A DNA stretch of 64,000 nucleotides, from positions 1 to 64,000 of the forward strand of contig JAHEGH010000009.1 in the NCBI GenBank assembly GCA_024639825.1, read 5' to 3'. The translations under genes were made by a program, and so were the position numbers. This stretch comes from Gammaproteobacteria bacterium. Its GTDB lineage: Bacteria; Pseudomonadota; Gammaproteobacteria; Steroidobacterales; Woeseiaceae. The notes beneath the pieces are model-generated. The model saw nothing but the letters and a program-made list of their open reading frames with translations. It was not told the origin of the DNA and did not search any database. The number at the start of each line of letters is the position of its first letter. Within the stretch, counting starts at the first letter, position 1. Below, in pieces: positions 8,499 to 19,107 of the stretch.

Positions 8499-11039
8499 AT
8501 GTCTGAAGTAGCCCAGGAATTGCTGTCGGTAAGCCTCGAAGAGGAGATGCAGCAGTCCTATCTCGACTATGCGATGAGCGTTATCGTCGGCCGCGCCTTG
8601 CCCGACGTTCGGGACGGCCTCAAACCCGTCCATCGCCGTGTTCTCCATGCCATGCGCGTGCTGGGCAACGACTTCAACAAGCCCTACAAGAAGTCGGCCC
8701 GCGTGGTCGGTGACGTCATCGGTAAATACCATCCGCACGGTGACTCGGCGGTCTACGACACGATCGTTCGTATGGCACAGCCGTTCTCGATGCGCTACAT
8801 GCTGGTGGACGGGCAGGGTAACTTCGGCTCGGTTGACGGCGACTCGCCGGCAGCCATGCGCTACACCGAGGTCCGCATGGCCAAGGTGGCTCACGAGCTG
8901 CTGGCCGATATCGACAAGGAAACGGTCGATTTCGTAGAGAACTACGACGGCTCCGAGAGCGAGCCATCGGTGATGCCGACGCGAATCCCAAACCTGCTGG
9001 TCAACGGATCGGCGGGCATCGCTGTGGGCATGGCGACGAATATTCCGCCACATAACCTCAATGAGGTGATCAGCGCCTGCCTCGCACTGATCGAAAACCC
9101 CGAGATTGACGTGCCGGAGCTCATGGAGCACATGCCAGGCCCGGACTTCCCGACCGCCGGCATCATTAACGGGGCCCAGGGTATCTACTCTGCGTACCGT
9201 ACTGGCCGTGGTCGTGTCCATATCCGAGCCCGTACCGAAGTCGAGATCATCAACAAGCGCGGCAAAGAAGCGATTATCGTCACGGAGCTGCCGTTCCAGG
9301 TTAACAAAGCGCGGCTGATCGAGAAGATCGCCGATCTCGTGCGCGATAAGCGCATTGAAGGCATCAGCGAGCTGCGTGATGAGTCCGACAAGGACGGCAT
9401 GCGCATTGTGATTGAGCTGAAGCAGGGCGAGGTCAGCGACGTCGTGCTGAACAACCTCTACAAGCAGACACCGATGCAGAGCGTCTTCGGCATCAATATG
9501 GTGGCACTGCATGAGGGGCAGCCAAAGCTGCTGAATCTCAAGCAGGTTCTCGAGGCATTCCTTGCCCATCGCCGCGAAGTGGTTACACGGCGGACCATAT
9601 TCGACCTGCGTAAGGCACGGGACCGTGCCCACGTACTGGAAGGGCAGACCGTCGCGCTGGCAAACATTGATGACGTCATCGCGCTCATCAAGGCGTCTGC
9701 TTCGCCCGCCGAGGCAAAGGCCGGCCTTATCGAGCGTGCATGGCAGCCGGGTGAGGTGACGGGCATGCTGGAGCGTGCCGGTGATACCGATACGCGTCCG
9801 GACGGACTGGACGCCGGCAGCGGCCTCATTGATGGCAAATATCGCCTCTCTGCAGTCCAGGCTCAGGCTATTCTCGATCTGCGACTGCATCGATTGACAG
9901 GTCTCGAGCAAGAGAAAATAATTAAAGAATACAAAGAGATATTGGGAAGTATTAAAGAGCTTTCTGATATTTTGGCGAACCCGGATCTGCTGCTTGATGT
10001 GATCCGTAACGAACTGGCCGACGTTCGGGACGCCTTTGGCGACGAGCGCCGCACTGAGATCGTCCAGGATCACTCCGACCTCAGCGTTGAGGACCTGATT
10101 CCACAGGAAGAGGTTGTTGTGACGCTGTCCCATGGCGGCTACGCCAAGGCCCAGCCTATTGACGTTTACCAGGCGCAGAAGCGCGGCGGTCGCGGGCGGT
10201 CTGCGACCAAGGTCAAGGATGAGGATTTCATCGACAACCTGTTCGTCGCGAATACGCATGACACGATCTTGTGCTTCTCGAGCCGCGGCAAGATGTACTG
10301 GTTGAAGGTCTACCAGGTACCGCAGGCCAGTCGCGGATCCCGCGGCAAGCCCATCGTGAATCTCCTGCCGCTTGAAGCCGACGAGCGGATCAATGCGGTT
10401 GTGCCGATCAAGGAATATGAGGAGGGCCATTTCGTCTTCATGTCGACATCGGCCGGAACCGTCAAGAAGACGCCGTTGAGCCAGTTCTCCCGCCCGCGCG
10501 CGAGCGGCATCATCGCTATCGACCTGCGTGGCGACGACAAGCTGGTCAACGTCGCGATTACCGATGGCAACGCCGAGATTCTGCTCGTCGCGAGCCATGG
10601 TAAGGCGATTCGCTTCACTGAGTCCGACGTTCGTCCGATGGGACGCGGCGCGGCCGGCGTACGCGGCATCAAGCTGCCCGATGGCCACGAAGTAATTGGC
10701 CTGAGCATTATCTCGGACGGGTTAATCCTGACTGCCACGGAAAATGGCTATGGTAAACGGACGCCAGTAGACGATTTCCCGGTTCAGGGTCGCGGCGGCC
10801 AGGGCGTCATTGCGATTCAGACGACCGATCGAAACGGCAGGACGGTGGGCGCAATCCCGGTCGGCGAGGATGACGAGATCATGCTGATCAGTTCGAATGG
10901 CACTCTGGTGCGGACGGGTGTAAGCGATATTTCGGTCATGGGACGCAATACCCAGGGCGTCCGTCTGATTCGTGTCGAAAGCGACCAGCGGCTTGTTGGG
11001 TTAGCACGTATTGAATCGATTGAGGACGATGAAGAATAA
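8499..11039 (+). CDS. gyrA: DNA gyrase subunit A
   Basis: The 846-aa protein has the full GyrA layout: breakage-reunion domain with catalytic Tyr122 in RYTEVRM, coiled coil, and six-blade C-terminal domain with the GyrA box (RGGRGRS). Numbering matches E. coli. The quinolone-resistance region reads [10 protein letters not shown] with Ser83 and Asp87, the sensitive-type residues. The start is ATG 8499, where the sequence [20 protein letters not shown] begins. It is divergent from mtaD, and serC follows after 97 bp, the same neighbour as in Pseudomonas. Confidence 0.99.
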   Translation: MSEVAQELLSVSLEEEMQQSYLDYAMSVIVGRALPDVRDGLKPVHRRVLHAMRVLGNDFNKPYKKSARVVGDVIGKYHPHGDSAVYDTIVRMAQPFSMRYMLVDGQGNFGSVDGDSPAAMRYTEVRMAKVAHELLADIDKETVDFVENYDGSESEPSVMPTRIPNLLVNGSAGIAVGMATNIPPHNLNEVISACLALIENPEIDVPELMEHMPGPDFPTAGIINGAQGIYSAYRTGRGRVHIRARTEVEIINKRGKEAIIVTELPFQVNKARLIEKIADLVRDKRIEGISELRDESDKDGMRIVIELKQGEVSDVVLNNLYKQTPMQSVFGINMVALHEGQPKLLNLKQVLEAFLAHRREVVTRRTIFDLRKARDRAHVLEGQTVALANIDDVIALIKASASPAEAKAGLIERAWQPGEVTGMLERAGDTDTRPDGLDAGSGLIDGKYRLSAVQAQAILDLRLHRLTGLEQEKIIKEYKEILGSIKELSDILANPDLLLDVIRNELADVRDAFGDERRTEIVQDHSDLSVEDLIPQEEVVVTLSHGGYAKAQPIDVYQAQKRGGRGRSATKVKDEDFIDNLFVANTHDTILCFSSRGKMYWLKVYQVPQASRGSRGKPIVNLLPLEADERINAVVPIKEYEEGHFVFMSTSAGTVKKTPLSQFSRPRASGIIAIDLRGDDKLVNVAITDGNAEILLVASHGKAIRFTESDVRPMGRGAAGVRGIKLPDGHEVIGLSIISDGLILTATENGYGKRTPVDDFPVQGRGGQGVIAIQTTDRNGRTVGAIPVGEDDEIMLISSNGTLVRTGVSDISVMGRNTQGVRLIRVESDQRLVGLARIESIEDDEE

Positions 11040-11136
11040 TTACGATCGTAAGTAATGCAATCTCCCTGCTAAATCGTAACAATACGCGCGCCAGACTCAT
11101 CACCGCCTAAGCCTCTGACTCAGGAAACCCAACGCA

Positions 11137-12216
11137 ATGTCACGCGTCTACAATTTCAGCGCCGGCCCGGCCGCGCTGCCGCTCGAAGTACTCGAAACAA
11201 TTCGCAACGATCTTCCGGACTGGCTTGGTTCGGGTATGTCGGTCATGGAAGTCAGCCACCGCAGCGCAGACTTCGTGGAACTCGCTGCACGCGCAGAAGC
11301 CACACTCCGTGAGCTGCTGCAGGTGCCCGACGACTACAGTGTCCTGTTCCCGCAGGGCGGCGCCACCATGCAGATGGCCATGGCGCCAATGAACCTGACG
11401 AGCCCTGGCGATACGGCGGACTACATTGTCACGGGCAGCTGGGGCAAGAAAGCGGCGGGCGAAGCGACGAAATTCTGCAACGTCAATGTGGCGGCTGATG
11501 CGTCGGACAAGAAGTTCACCTATATACCGGATGAATCGTCGTGGCGGCGCTCAGATAACGCTGCTTATCTGCATTACACGCCGAATGAGACAATCGCTGG
11601 CGTCGAGTTTCACTTCGTGCCCGGCGGCGACGTGCCGCTGGTCGCAGACATGTCCAGTAATATCCTGTCTCGGCCAATAGACGTGCGCCGGTTTGGCGTC
11701 ATTTATGCCGGCGCTCAAAAGAATATCGGACCGGCGGGTATCACTCTCGTCATCGTCCGCAACGAGCTTCTCGACCGAGCTCGTGCGGATAACCCGCACC
11801 TGATGACCTGGAAGTCCTACGCAGATTCCGATTCCATGACCAATACGCCACCGACCTTTGCGTGGTATGTCGCGGATCTCGTCTTCCAGTGGCTGAAACG
11901 GCAGGGCGGCGTAGAGGCCATGGCTGAGATCAATGGGCGCAAGTCGAGCAAGCTCTATGCAGCCATCGATGCCTCCGATTTCTACAGCAACCCGGTGGCG
12001 AAGGACTGCCGCTCGCGGATGAACGTGCCGTTCATCCTGGCCGACGCTGCGCTGGACAAGAAGTTTCTGGAAGAGTCGGCAGCAGCCGGCCTGACGAATC
12101 TCAAGGGTCATCGCTCTGTTGGTGGTATGCGCGCTTCAATTTATAACGCGGTTAGTGAGGAAGCGGTCGATGCGCTCATCGCGTTCATGGCTGATTTTGA
12201 AAAGGCTAACGGTTAA
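11137..12216 (+). CDS. serC: Phosphoserine aminotransferase
   Basis: This 359-aa class V aminotransferase begins YNFSAGPAALP and has the PLP lysine at about Lys195 in YAGAQKNIGPAG. SerC converts 3-phosphohydroxypyruvate to phosphoserine, and also serves the pyridoxal phosphate pathway. serA starts 2 bp after its stop codon, so the two serine enzymes form an operon. Confidence 0.98.
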   Translation: MSRVYNFSAGPAALPLEVLETIRNDLPDWLGSGMSVMEVSHRSADFVELAARAEATLRELLQVPDDYSVLFPQGGATMQMAMAPMNLTSPGDTADYIVTGSWGKKAAGEATKFCNVNVAADASDKKFTYIPDESSWRRSDNAAYLHYTPNETIAGVEFHFVPGGDVPLVADMSSNILSRPIDVRRFGVIYAGAQKNIGPAGITLVIVRNELLDRARADNPHLMTWKSYADSDSMTNTPPTFAWYVADLVFQWLKRQGGVEAMAEINGRKSSKLYAAIDASDFYSNPVAKDCRSRMNVPFILADAALDKKFLEESAAAGLTNLKGHRSVGGMRASIYNAVSEEAVDALIAFMADFEKANG

Positions 12217-12218
12217 TC

Positions 12219-13397
12219 ATGTACAAGATTTTGACGCTCAATAACATTGCTGTAGAAGGTCTGCGGCGTCTGCCTCGCGAGCGCTACGAGGCGGCTTCTG
12301 AAGTCGCACACCCTGACGCCATACTGCTGCGTTCGCACAACATGCACGATATGGATATTCCGGATACGGTGGCCGCTATTGGTCGCGCAGGTGCCGGTAC
12401 CAACAATATCCCTTGTGACAAGATGGCTGCCCGCGGGGTACCCGTCTTTAATGCGCCAGGGGCCAACGCCAACGCCGTCAAGGAGCTCGTGATCGGCGGC
12501 ATGCTGATGGGTGCTCGTAACCTTGCCAGCGCCAGCGAGTACGTTAAGACGCTGGAAGAAACGGGCGACGACCTCAAAAAAGCGGTTGAAGCCGGTAAGA
12601 AACAGTTTGTTGGGTTTGAGCTTCCAGGCAAAACGCTCGGTGTCATCGGCCTCGGCGCGATTGGTGTGGAAGTCGCAAACGCGGCGCTTGATCTTGGGAT
12701 GAAAGTCGTCGGTTACGATCCGGCCATTACTGTTCGCAACGCCTGGCAACTCTCATCGGGCGTGGAACAGGAAGAAACGCTGGACCAGCTGTTCCAGCAC
12801 GCGGATTTTGTTACCTGCCATGTGCCACTGATCGACGCGACTCGCAATATGATCAACGCAGACCGTATTGCACTGATGAACGACGGCGGCGTACTGATTA
12901 ATTTTGCGCGCGGCGGAATTGTCGACGATGCTGCAGCGATCGCTGCCCTCGATAGCGGCAAGCTGCACGCGTTCGTTACGGACTTCCCGACACCTGAGCT
13001 TATAGCGCATCCGAAGGTTACCGCGTTGCCACATCTTGGGGCTTCGACAGGCGAGGCCGAGGCCAACTGCGCAATCATGGTGGCGGAGAACGTAAAGGAC
13101 TACCTCGAGAACGGCAATATCCGTCACTCCGTGAACTTCCCGCAGGCGCGGTTGCCGCGTCTGGACGCCTGGCGCATTACGGTGTCGAACGCAAACGTGC
13201 CGAATATGGTCGGCCAGATCTCGACGTGTATTGCCAACGCCGGTCTCAATATTGAAGATCTACTGAATAAATCGGCCGGCGCAGTTGCCTACACGATCGT
13301 TGACGTTAACGCCGAGCCGTCCGACGCGTTGCTGGACGAGCTGCGCGCGATTGACGGCGTCCTGACGTTGCGAAATCTCGGCAAGCCTGTAACCTGA
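12219..13397 (+). CDS. serA: D-3-phosphoglycerate dehydrogenase with C-terminal ACT domain
   Basis: The 392-aa protein has the nucleotide-binding motif GLGAIGVEVA at about 144-153, the catalytic-domain segment INFARGGIVDD, and a C-terminal ACT domain (about 315-392) that in this family senses serine. Its short N-terminus (MYKILTLNNIAVEGL) is of the shorter bacterial type rather than E. coli SerA. It catalyses the first step of serine synthesis and is coupled to serC. In Pseudomonas the corresponding place next to serC is taken directly by pheA. Confidence 0.95.
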   Translation: MYKILTLNNIAVEGLRRLPRERYEAASEVAHPDAILLRSHNMHDMDIPDTVAAIGRAGAGTNNIPCDKMAARGVPVFNAPGANANAVKELVIGGMLMGARNLASASEYVKTLEETGDDLKKAVEAGKKQFVGFELPGKTLGVIGLGAIGVEVANAALDLGMKVVGYDPAITVRNAWQLSSGVEQEETLDQLFQHADFVTCHVPLIDATRNMINADRIALMNDGGVLINFARGGIVDDAAAIAALDSGKLHAFVTDFPTPELIAHPKVTALPHLGASTGEAEANCAIMVAENVKDYLENGNIRHSVNFPQARLPRLDAWRITVSNANVPNMVGQISTCIANAGLNIEDLLNKSAGAVAYTIVDVNAEPSDALLDELRAIDGVLTLRNLGKPVT

Positions 13398-13428
13398 GGA
13401 TTCCTTTGGGATTTTGACCGGGAATAGC

Positions 13429-14541
13429 ATGGCAGGTGGCGACGAAAAAACAGGCGATCTGGATCTCGGGGAGATTCGTGAGCGCATCAACGCGATTGAT
13501 GAGCGCATTCAGGGCCTGATCAACGACCGGGCGAAAATTGCTCAGCAGGTTGGCATCGCCAAAGGCGAGCTGCGGTCTGCGGTTGATTACTACCGGCCGG
13601 AGCGCGAGGCAGAGGTCTTGCGCAAGGTCCTGGATCGCAACGATGGCCCAATGCGTGACGAGGAAATGCTGCGGCTCTTTCGCGAGATCATGTCAGCCTG
13701 CCTCGCTCAGCAGGAACCGCTCAAGGTTGGTTTTCTCGGGCCCGAAGGCACCTTCACGCAGACCGCGGTATTCAAGCATTTCGGCCATAGCGTGCGTGCC
13801 TTGCCATTCCATACGATTGACGAGGTGTTTCAGGAAGTGGAATGCGGCGCGGCCGATTTTGGTGTGGTGCCCATCGAAAATTCGACCGAAGGCTCGGTCA
13901 ATAACACGCTTGATATGTTCCTGACCTCACCGCTGAAAATTTCCGGTGAAATTGAGCTCAAGATTGAACAGCACCTGATGGGCAGCCAGAAGGGGCTCGA
14001 GAACATCGAACGCATCTGTGCACATGAGCAGTCATTGGCTCAATGTCGCGGCTGGATTCGGGAGAATCTGCCGCACGTAGAGCTGATTGGCATGTCGAGC
14101 AATGCCGCTGGCGCCCGGCGGGCGAGAGACGAGGACGGCACTGCGGCCATCGGGCCGGAAGTTGCGGCGGACGTGTACGAACTCCAGATCCTGGTCAATA
14201 ACATCGAAGACCGCCCCGATAACGCCACCCGCTTCCTGGTTATAGGCCGCAATCTGCTGGCTGCGAGCGGTGAGGACAAGACCACGTTACTGGTATCCAC
14301 CAGCGATACGGCTGGCGGCGCCGGTGTGCTTCATAGCTTGCTGCAACCGCTGGCGAAGCACGGTGTGAGCATGACGCGCATTGAGTCACGACCGTCGCGG
14401 CGCCGTAAATGGGATTACGTGTTTTTCATCGATATCGAAGGTCACGCTGAGCAAGCCCCTGTCTCCGATGCGCTGGCGGATCTGAAAAGCAGTGCCTCGC
14501 TGTTCAAGGTACTCGGAGCCTACCCCAAGGCCATAGGCTGA
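13429..14541 (+). CDS. pheA: Bifunctional chorismate mutase/prephenate dehydratase (P-protein)
   Basis: The protein has an AroQ chorismate mutase domain (about residues 10-95), a prephenate dehydratase domain starting at GFLGPEGTFTQTAV, and a C-terminal ACT domain with the ESRPSRR motif that binds phenylalanine. About 370 aa, normal for P-proteins. ATG 13429 is chosen; an in-frame TTG at 13414 would add five residues, and neither has a strong Shine-Dalgarno. The hisC and tyrA genes found next to pheA in Pseudomonas are absent here. Confidence 0.95.
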   Translation: MAGGDEKTGDLDLGEIRERINAIDERIQGLINDRAKIAQQVGIAKGELRSAVDYYRPEREAEVLRKVLDRNDGPMRDEEMLRLFREIMSACLAQQEPLKVGFLGPEGTFTQTAVFKHFGHSVRALPFHTIDEVFQEVECGAADFGVVPIENSTEGSVNNTLDMFLTSPLKISGEIELKIEQHLMGSQKGLENIERICAHEQSLAQCRGWIRENLPHVELIGMSSNAAGARRARDEDGTAAIGPEVAADVYELQILVNNIEDRPDNATRFLVIGRNLLAASGEDKTTLLVSTSDTAGGAGVLHSLLQPLAKHGVSMTRIESRPSRRRKWDYVFFIDIEGHAEQAPVSDALADLKSSASLFKVLGAYPKAIG

Positions 14542-14558
14542 CAGGCAACCAGTCGTCC

Positions 14559-15863
14559 ATGCACTTTAAAGTAACACCCTCAACGCTGCGGGATGCCCGG
14601 GTAACGGTGCCGGGGGATAAATCCGTTTCGCATCGGGCCCTGATGCTGGGAAGTATCGCGGAGGGGCGAACAGAGGTCAGCGGCTTTCTGGATGGCGACG
14701 ACTGCCTGGCTACGGCAGCAGCCATGCGCGCGCTGGGCGTCAGGATTGATCAGCCAAGCCCGGTCGAGCTCGTTATAGAAGGTGTGGGGCTCCATGGCCT
14801 GCGCGGATCTGCGGCCGATATTGATCTCGGTAACTCCGGAACGGCGATGCGTTTGATGGCGGGCCTGTTAAGCGGCCAGTCATTCGGCAGCGTGTTAACA
14901 GGAGATGCCTCGCTTACGGGCCGCCCGATGGGCCGGATCATTAAGCCGCTCACGCAAATGGGCGCTGCGATTGAGAGCGACTGCGACGGCACGCCGCCGT
15001 TGCAGATCTCAGGCGGACTGCAGCTTCACGGGATTCATTACGACCTGCCGATGGCGAGCGCGCAGGTGAAATCGGCCGTGCTTCTTGCGGGGCTCTACGC
15101 CGAGGGCACGACCAGCGTGACAGAGCCGGCAGTGACCCGTGATCATACGGAGCGCATGCTGGGCGCCATGGGTGTGAAGGTTGAGAAGGCTGGTAACCGG
15201 ATAGCGCTTGAGGGTGGCCAGTCGTTGCGGGGAACGCAGGTGCAGGTTCCCGCTGACCTGTCTTCCGCAACCTTCATAATCCTCGGTACATTGTTGTCGC
15301 AAAATGCGGATATTCTTATAGAAAATGTAGGAGTTAATCCGACGAGAACGGGAGTTATCGACATCCTGCGGGCGATGGGTGCGGACATTTCGCTGGAGCA
15401 TCCGCGGCTGCTTGGCAAGGAGCCGGTCGCGGATATTCGGGTGCGGGCGTCTCAGCTGCAGGGTGGGCCCGTCGACCCGGCGCTGGTATCACTTGCCATC
15501 GATGAGTTTCCGGCCCTGTTCGTGGCCGCAGCGTCAGCCAGTGGCAAGACGACATTCTCTGGCATCGGTGAGCTGCGGGTCAAAGAGAGCGATCGCATTG
15601 CGGCTATGGCCGACGGCATGCGCCGCCTTGGTATCCAGGTCGATGAGTCAGCAGACGGCGCGGTCGTGCATGGCGGACGTTTTTCCGGGGGCGAGGTTGA
15701 GAGCTTCCACGACCATCGCGTTGCGATGTCGTTGGCTATGGCAGCCACAATCGCTGATGATGAGGTCATGATTCGCGATGTAGACAACGTTGACACGTCA
15801 TTCCCTGGATTTTGCGAGCGGGTGGCCACCATTGGCGGCGAGATCGAGATCCTGAATGACTAG
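14559..15863 (+). CDS. aroA: 3-phosphoshikimate 1-carboxyvinyltransferase (EPSP synthase)
   Basis: The 434-aa protein begins with the substrate-binding PGDKSVSHRAL motif, followed by LGNSGTAMRL and the KESDRIAAMADGMRRLG segment, all diagnostic of EPSP synthase. It is a stand-alone AroA, unlike the TyrA-AroA fusion at this position in Pseudomonas. Its end overlaps cmk by 8 bp, the usual aroA-cmk-rpsA arrangement. Confidence 0.97.
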   Translation: MHFKVTPSTLRDARVTVPGDKSVSHRALMLGSIAEGRTEVSGFLDGDDCLATAAAMRALGVRIDQPSPVELVIEGVGLHGLRGSAADIDLGNSGTAMRLMAGLLSGQSFGSVLTGDASLTGRPMGRIIKPLTQMGAAIESDCDGTPPLQISGGLQLHGIHYDLPMASAQVKSAVLLAGLYAEGTTSVTEPAVTRDHTERMLGAMGVKVEKAGNRIALEGGQSLRGTQVQVPADLSSATFIILGTLLSQNADILIENVGVNPTRTGVIDILRAMGADISLEHPRLLGKEPVADIRVRASQLQGGPVDPALVSLAIDEFPALFVAAASASGKTTFSGIGELRVKESDRIAAMADGMRRLGIQVDESADGAVVHGGRFSGGEVESFHDHRVAMSLAMAATIADDEVMIRDVDNVDTSFPGFCERVATIGGEIEILND

Positions 15864-16536
15864 TCGTCGGAATGTCCCGGTCATCGCCATCGATGGGCCA
15901 AGCGGCTCAGGGAAAGGGACGATCGCCCGCAAAGTGGCCGAAGCGCTCGGATACCATTTGCTCGACAGCGGGGCGCTATACCGTCTTGTTGCTCTGTCCG
16001 CCCAGACATCCGGCATTTCCCTCCAGGATGCCCAGAAACTTGCGGAATTGGCCCATGATCTCGATGTCCGATTTGACAGTAATGAAGACGGCGAAGAGCG
16101 AATCTGGCTGGGCGATGAAGACGTGACGACGCTGATCCGGACGGAGGAGACGGGAGCCGGCGCCTCGACTGTGGCGCAGATTTCGGCCGTCCGACAGGCG
16201 CTTTTCGAGCGCCAGCGGGCGTTCCAGCAGGCCCCCGGGCTGGTGGCCGATGGGCGTGATATGGGCACGCAGGTGTTCCCGGAGGCATCCCTGAAAATCT
16301 TCCTCACGGCGAGTGCGGAGGAGAGGGCCCGAAGGCGCCATAAGCAGTTGAAAGACAAGGGCTTGGATGTTAGCCTTGCCGCCCTTTCACGGGACATAGA
16401 GGACCGTGACCGGCGGGATTCCGAGCGATCGGTGGCTCCGCTGCGGCCAGCGAAGGATGCCAGAATTCTGGATTCCTCGGGCCAGTCCATCGAGGCGGTG
16501 ACACAAACTGTACTCGACTGGGTCGCCAACCTCTAA
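15856..16536 (+). CDS. cmk: Cytidylate kinase
   Basis: This 226-aa kinase has the P-loop GPSGSGKGT at about residues 14-22, the LLDSGALYR motif and the VADGRDMGTQVFP segment of CMP/dCMP kinases. It recycles CMP to CDP. It overlaps aroA and precedes rpsA by 125 bp. Confidence 0.98.
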   Translation: MTSRRNVPVIAIDGPSGSGKGTIARKVAEALGYHLLDSGALYRLVALSAQTSGISLQDAQKLAELAHDLDVRFDSNEDGEERIWLGDEDVTTLIRTEETGAGASTVAQISAVRQALFERQRAFQQAPGLVADGRDMGTQVFPEASLKIFLTASAEERARRRHKQLKDKGLDVSLAALSRDIEDRDRRDSERSVAPLRPAKDARILDSSGQSIEAVTQTVLDWVANL

Positions 16537-16661
16537 ATACCTTAGAAAGTTTCATGGACAGGAACGGACAGGATGTTCGCTCCTTTTTTGTAATGACCGT
16601 CAGTCACAGGACGTGATACGACGTAAATGGGCGGGAGTGAGTACTCCCTTGGTTAACTAAC

Positions 16662-18344
16662 ATGTCTGAAAGTTTTGCTGAATTATTTGAAGAAAGTTTT
16701 GCCAGTCAACAAATAAAGCCGGGTTCTATCATCACCGGTACCGTTGTCGCGGTAAATGACGATGTTGTACTCGTCAGTGCAGGTCTCAAATCCGAGGCCG
16801 TTATCCCCATAGAACAGTTTAAGAACGACAAGCACGAAGGCGGCATCTCCGTTGGGGATGAAGTTGAAGTCGCGCTCGACGCCGTGGAAGACGGCTTCGG
16901 TGAGACCAAGCTGTCACGTGAGAAAGCGATTCGTGCACGTACCTGGATCGATCTTGAGAAAGCGTTCGAGGCAGGTGAAGTGGTCGAAGGCGTGATCAAT
17001 GGTCGCGTCAAAGGTGGTTTCACGGTCGAGATCGACAATGTCCGCGCATTTCTGCCGGGCTCGCTTGTTGATGTTCGTCCGGTTCGTGACCCAGGCTACC
17101 TCGAGGGCAAGAGCCTTGAATTCAAGGTCATCAAGCTCGACCAGCAGCGCAACAACGTCGTCGTATCGCGCCGTGCGGTTGTCGAAACAGAATACTCTGC
17201 CGAACGCGAGAAACTCCTTGAAGAGTTGCAGGAAGGCAACATGGCCAAGGGTATCGTCAAGAACCTCACCGACTACGGCGCATTCGTCGACCTTGGTGGC
17301 ATTGACGGTCTCCTGCATATCACCGATATGGCCTGGAAGCGTGTCAAGCATCCTTCCGAAGTTGTCGAAGTCGGTCAGGAAATCGACGTCAAGATCCTCA
17401 AGTTCGATCGTGAGCGCCAGCGCGTGTCGCTGGGTATGAAGCAACTCGGTGACGATCCTTGGCAGGATCTCGCTCGTCGTTACCCGCCACAGACGCGTAT
17501 CTTTGGCAAGGTCACGAATATTGCGGACTACGGTTGCTTCGTTGAGATCGAGGACGGCGTTGAAGGCCTCGTCCACGTGTCTGAAATGGACTGGACCAAC
17601 AAGAACGTTAACCCGTCTCGTGTTGTAGCGGTTGGTGAAGAAGTTGAAGTTATGGTCATCGAGATCGACGAAGAACGTCGTCGTATTTCGCTGGGCATCA
17701 AGCAATGCCAGTCGAACCCGTGGGCAGAGTTCTCTACAACCTTCAATCGTAACGACAAGGTTACCGGCCAGATCAAGTCGATCACGGACTTCGGTATCTT
17801 CATCGGTCTCGACGGTGGTATCGACGGTCTCGTTCATCTCTCGGACATTTCCTGGGATCTGCCCGGTGAAGAAGCGGTGCGGAACTACAAGAAAGGCCAG
17901 GAAATCGAGGCAGCGGTTCTCGCTATCGATTCCGAGCGCGAACGTATCTCGCTTGGCATCAAGCAGATGGAGAAGGATCCGTTCTCGAACTGGCTCGCAG
18001 CCAACCCCAAGAACTCTATCGTCACAGGTACGGTCACGGAAGTGGACGCGCGTGGTGCAACGGTTGACTTGGGCGACGGAATCTTTGGTTCGCTGCGCGC
18101 TTCTGAACTGGCCCGTGGCCGGGTTGAGGATGCGCGCACGATGATCAAGGTGGGTGAAGAGGTTGAAGCCAAGTTCACAAACGTTGATCGCAAGAACCGT
18201 TCGATTCAGCTGTCGATTAAGGCGAAGGAAGTTCACGAGGAGCAGGAGGCCGTCAGCAGCTACAAGTCTGACGTCGCCGCAGCGCCTGTGGGCACCACCC
18301 TTGGCGACCTTCTGAAGGAAAAAATGTCCGGCGGAAGCAAATAA
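16662..18344 (+). CDS. rpsA: 30S ribosomal protein S1
   Basis: The 560-aa protein contains six S1 OB-fold repeats, the standard number for gammaproteobacterial S1; repeated [21 protein letters not shown] and [11 protein letters not shown] motifs mark repeats 3 to 5. S1 brings mRNA to the ribosome. The 125-bp leader from cmk probably includes the autoregulated translation-initiation region known in E. coli, though I did not identify specific elements. A strong hairpin follows the stop codon. Confidence 0.99.
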   Translation: MSESFAELFEESFASQQIKPGSIITGTVVAVNDDVVLVSAGLKSEAVIPIEQFKNDKHEGGISVGDEVEVALDAVEDGFGETKLSREKAIRARTWIDLEKAFEAGEVVEGVINGRVKGGFTVEIDNVRAFLPGSLVDVRPVRDPGYLEGKSLEFKVIKLDQQRNNVVVSRRAVVETEYSAEREKLLEELQEGNMAKGIVKNLTDYGAFVDLGGIDGLLHITDMAWKRVKHPSEVVEVGQEIDVKILKFDRERQRVSLGMKQLGDDPWQDLARRYPPQTRIFGKVTNIADYGCFVEIEDGVEGLVHVSEMDWTNKNVNPSRVVAVGEEVEVMVIEIDEERRRISLGIKQCQSNPWAEFSTTFNRNDKVTGQIKSITDFGIFIGLDGGIDGLVHLSDISWDLPGEEAVRNYKKGQEIEAAVLAIDSERERISLGIKQMEKDPFSNWLAANPKNSIVTGTVTEVDARGATVDLGDGIFGSLRASELARGRVEDARTMIKVGEEVEAKFTNVDRKNRSIQLSIKAKEVHEEQEAVSSYKSDVAAAPVGTTLGDLLKEKMSGGSK

Positions 18345-18356
18345 TAAGTAAAAAAG

Positions 18357-18384
18357 GTAGCCCAGACCCGCTGGTCTGGGCTAC
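18357..18384 (+). terminator. Inverted repeat downstream of rpsA
   Basis: An 11-bp perfect stem (GTAGCCCAGAC at 18357-18367 with GTCTGGGCTAC at 18374-18384) with a six-base loop lies 13 bp after rpsA. The plus-strand 3' flank (TATTGCCTTTA) has only a weak U-run, whereas the minus strand reads into a run of T, so it may stop antisense transcription better than sense, or act as a partial terminator before ihfB. Confidence 0.6.
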
Positions 18385-18439
18385 TATTGCCTTTAATATC
18401 CGTGGGTTACGCTAATTCGGCGGTACGGAATAAGGTAAA

Positions 18440-18742
18440 ATGACAAAATCAGAACTGATAGAAGCCATTTCTCGTAAGCAGAAACACCTGCCGGCCAAGG
18501 ATGTTGAACTGGCCGTCAAGCACCTGCTTGACCTCATGAGCGACTCGCTAGCCAAAGGTCAGCGCATCGAGATTCGTGGCTTTGGGAGTTTCTCCCTGCA
18601 TTTCCGTCCACCCCGTATCGGACGTAATCCCAAGACCGGTGAAGCGGTTGCTCTGTCCGGCAAGTACGTACCGCATTTCAAGCCGGGCAAGGATCTGCGC
18701 GATCGCGTGGACGAAAGCCGACATTTCCCGATCAAGAGTTGA
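18440..18742 (+). CDS. ihfB: Integration host factor beta subunit
   Basis: The 100-aa HU/IHF family protein begins [11 protein letters not shown] and contains the DNA-bending arm motif with GRNPKTGE and the proline that intercalates into DNA. Its position directly after rpsA is the classic place of ihfB. It pairs with IhfA, encoded at 33996-34295 in the same window. Confidence 0.97.
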   Translation: MTKSELIEAISRKQKHLPAKDVELAVKHLLDLMSDSLAKGQRIEIRGFGSFSLHFRPPRIGRNPKTGEAVALSGKYVPHFKPGKDLRDRVDESRHFPIKS

Positions 18743-18810
18743 TCATTGATCCGCCGCGGCATCAGGCCGCATCATAGCTATTGGGTTTACCGGATCTGCG
18801 GAGCAAACGC

Positions 18811-19107
18811 ATGTTGAAACGTATCGGGCTGGCGATACTGATCGTTCTCATCGTCATCGTCATGGCGACATTCACCGCAAATAACACGGGCATGATCGAT
18901 ATTGATCTGGCGTTCACTGAGGTGCATACGTCGATTCCCCTCGCATTCACGTTCACTTTTGCGCTGGGATGGCTGTTCGGCATCCTGTGCCTCGGATTCT
19001 TTGCTTTAAAGCTGATTAACGAGCGCCGCATTCTGCGCCGTTCACTGCGCGCCACCGAAAGCGAGGTGAGCAGCCTCCGTAATCTGCCACTAAGCGATGC
19101 CGACTGA
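18811..19107 (+). CDS. lapA: LapA domain-containing membrane protein
   Basis: This 98-aa protein has two membrane segments (about residues 6-24 and 42-66) and a short cytoplasmic tail with basic and acidic residues, the layout of LapA/YciS. Its stop region overlaps lapB by 11 bp. LapA and LapB act at the inner membrane in control of lipopolysaccharide synthesis through LpxC turnover. ATG 18811 is preferred to an in-frame TTG at 18781. Confidence 0.88.
   Translation: MLKRIGLAILIVLIVIVMATFTANNTGMIDIDLAFTEVHTSIPLAFTFTFALGWLFGILCLGFFALKLINERRILRRSLRATESEVSSLRNLPLSDAD

Noticed and set aside
8448-10688. A 746-codon open frame on the minus strand
   Set aside because: It lies wholly antisense to gyrA, has no family motif and reflects the base composition of the real gene.
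16914-18236. A 440-codon open frame on the minus strand
   Set aside because: It is antisense to rpsA; its length comes from codon bias in the S1 repeats.
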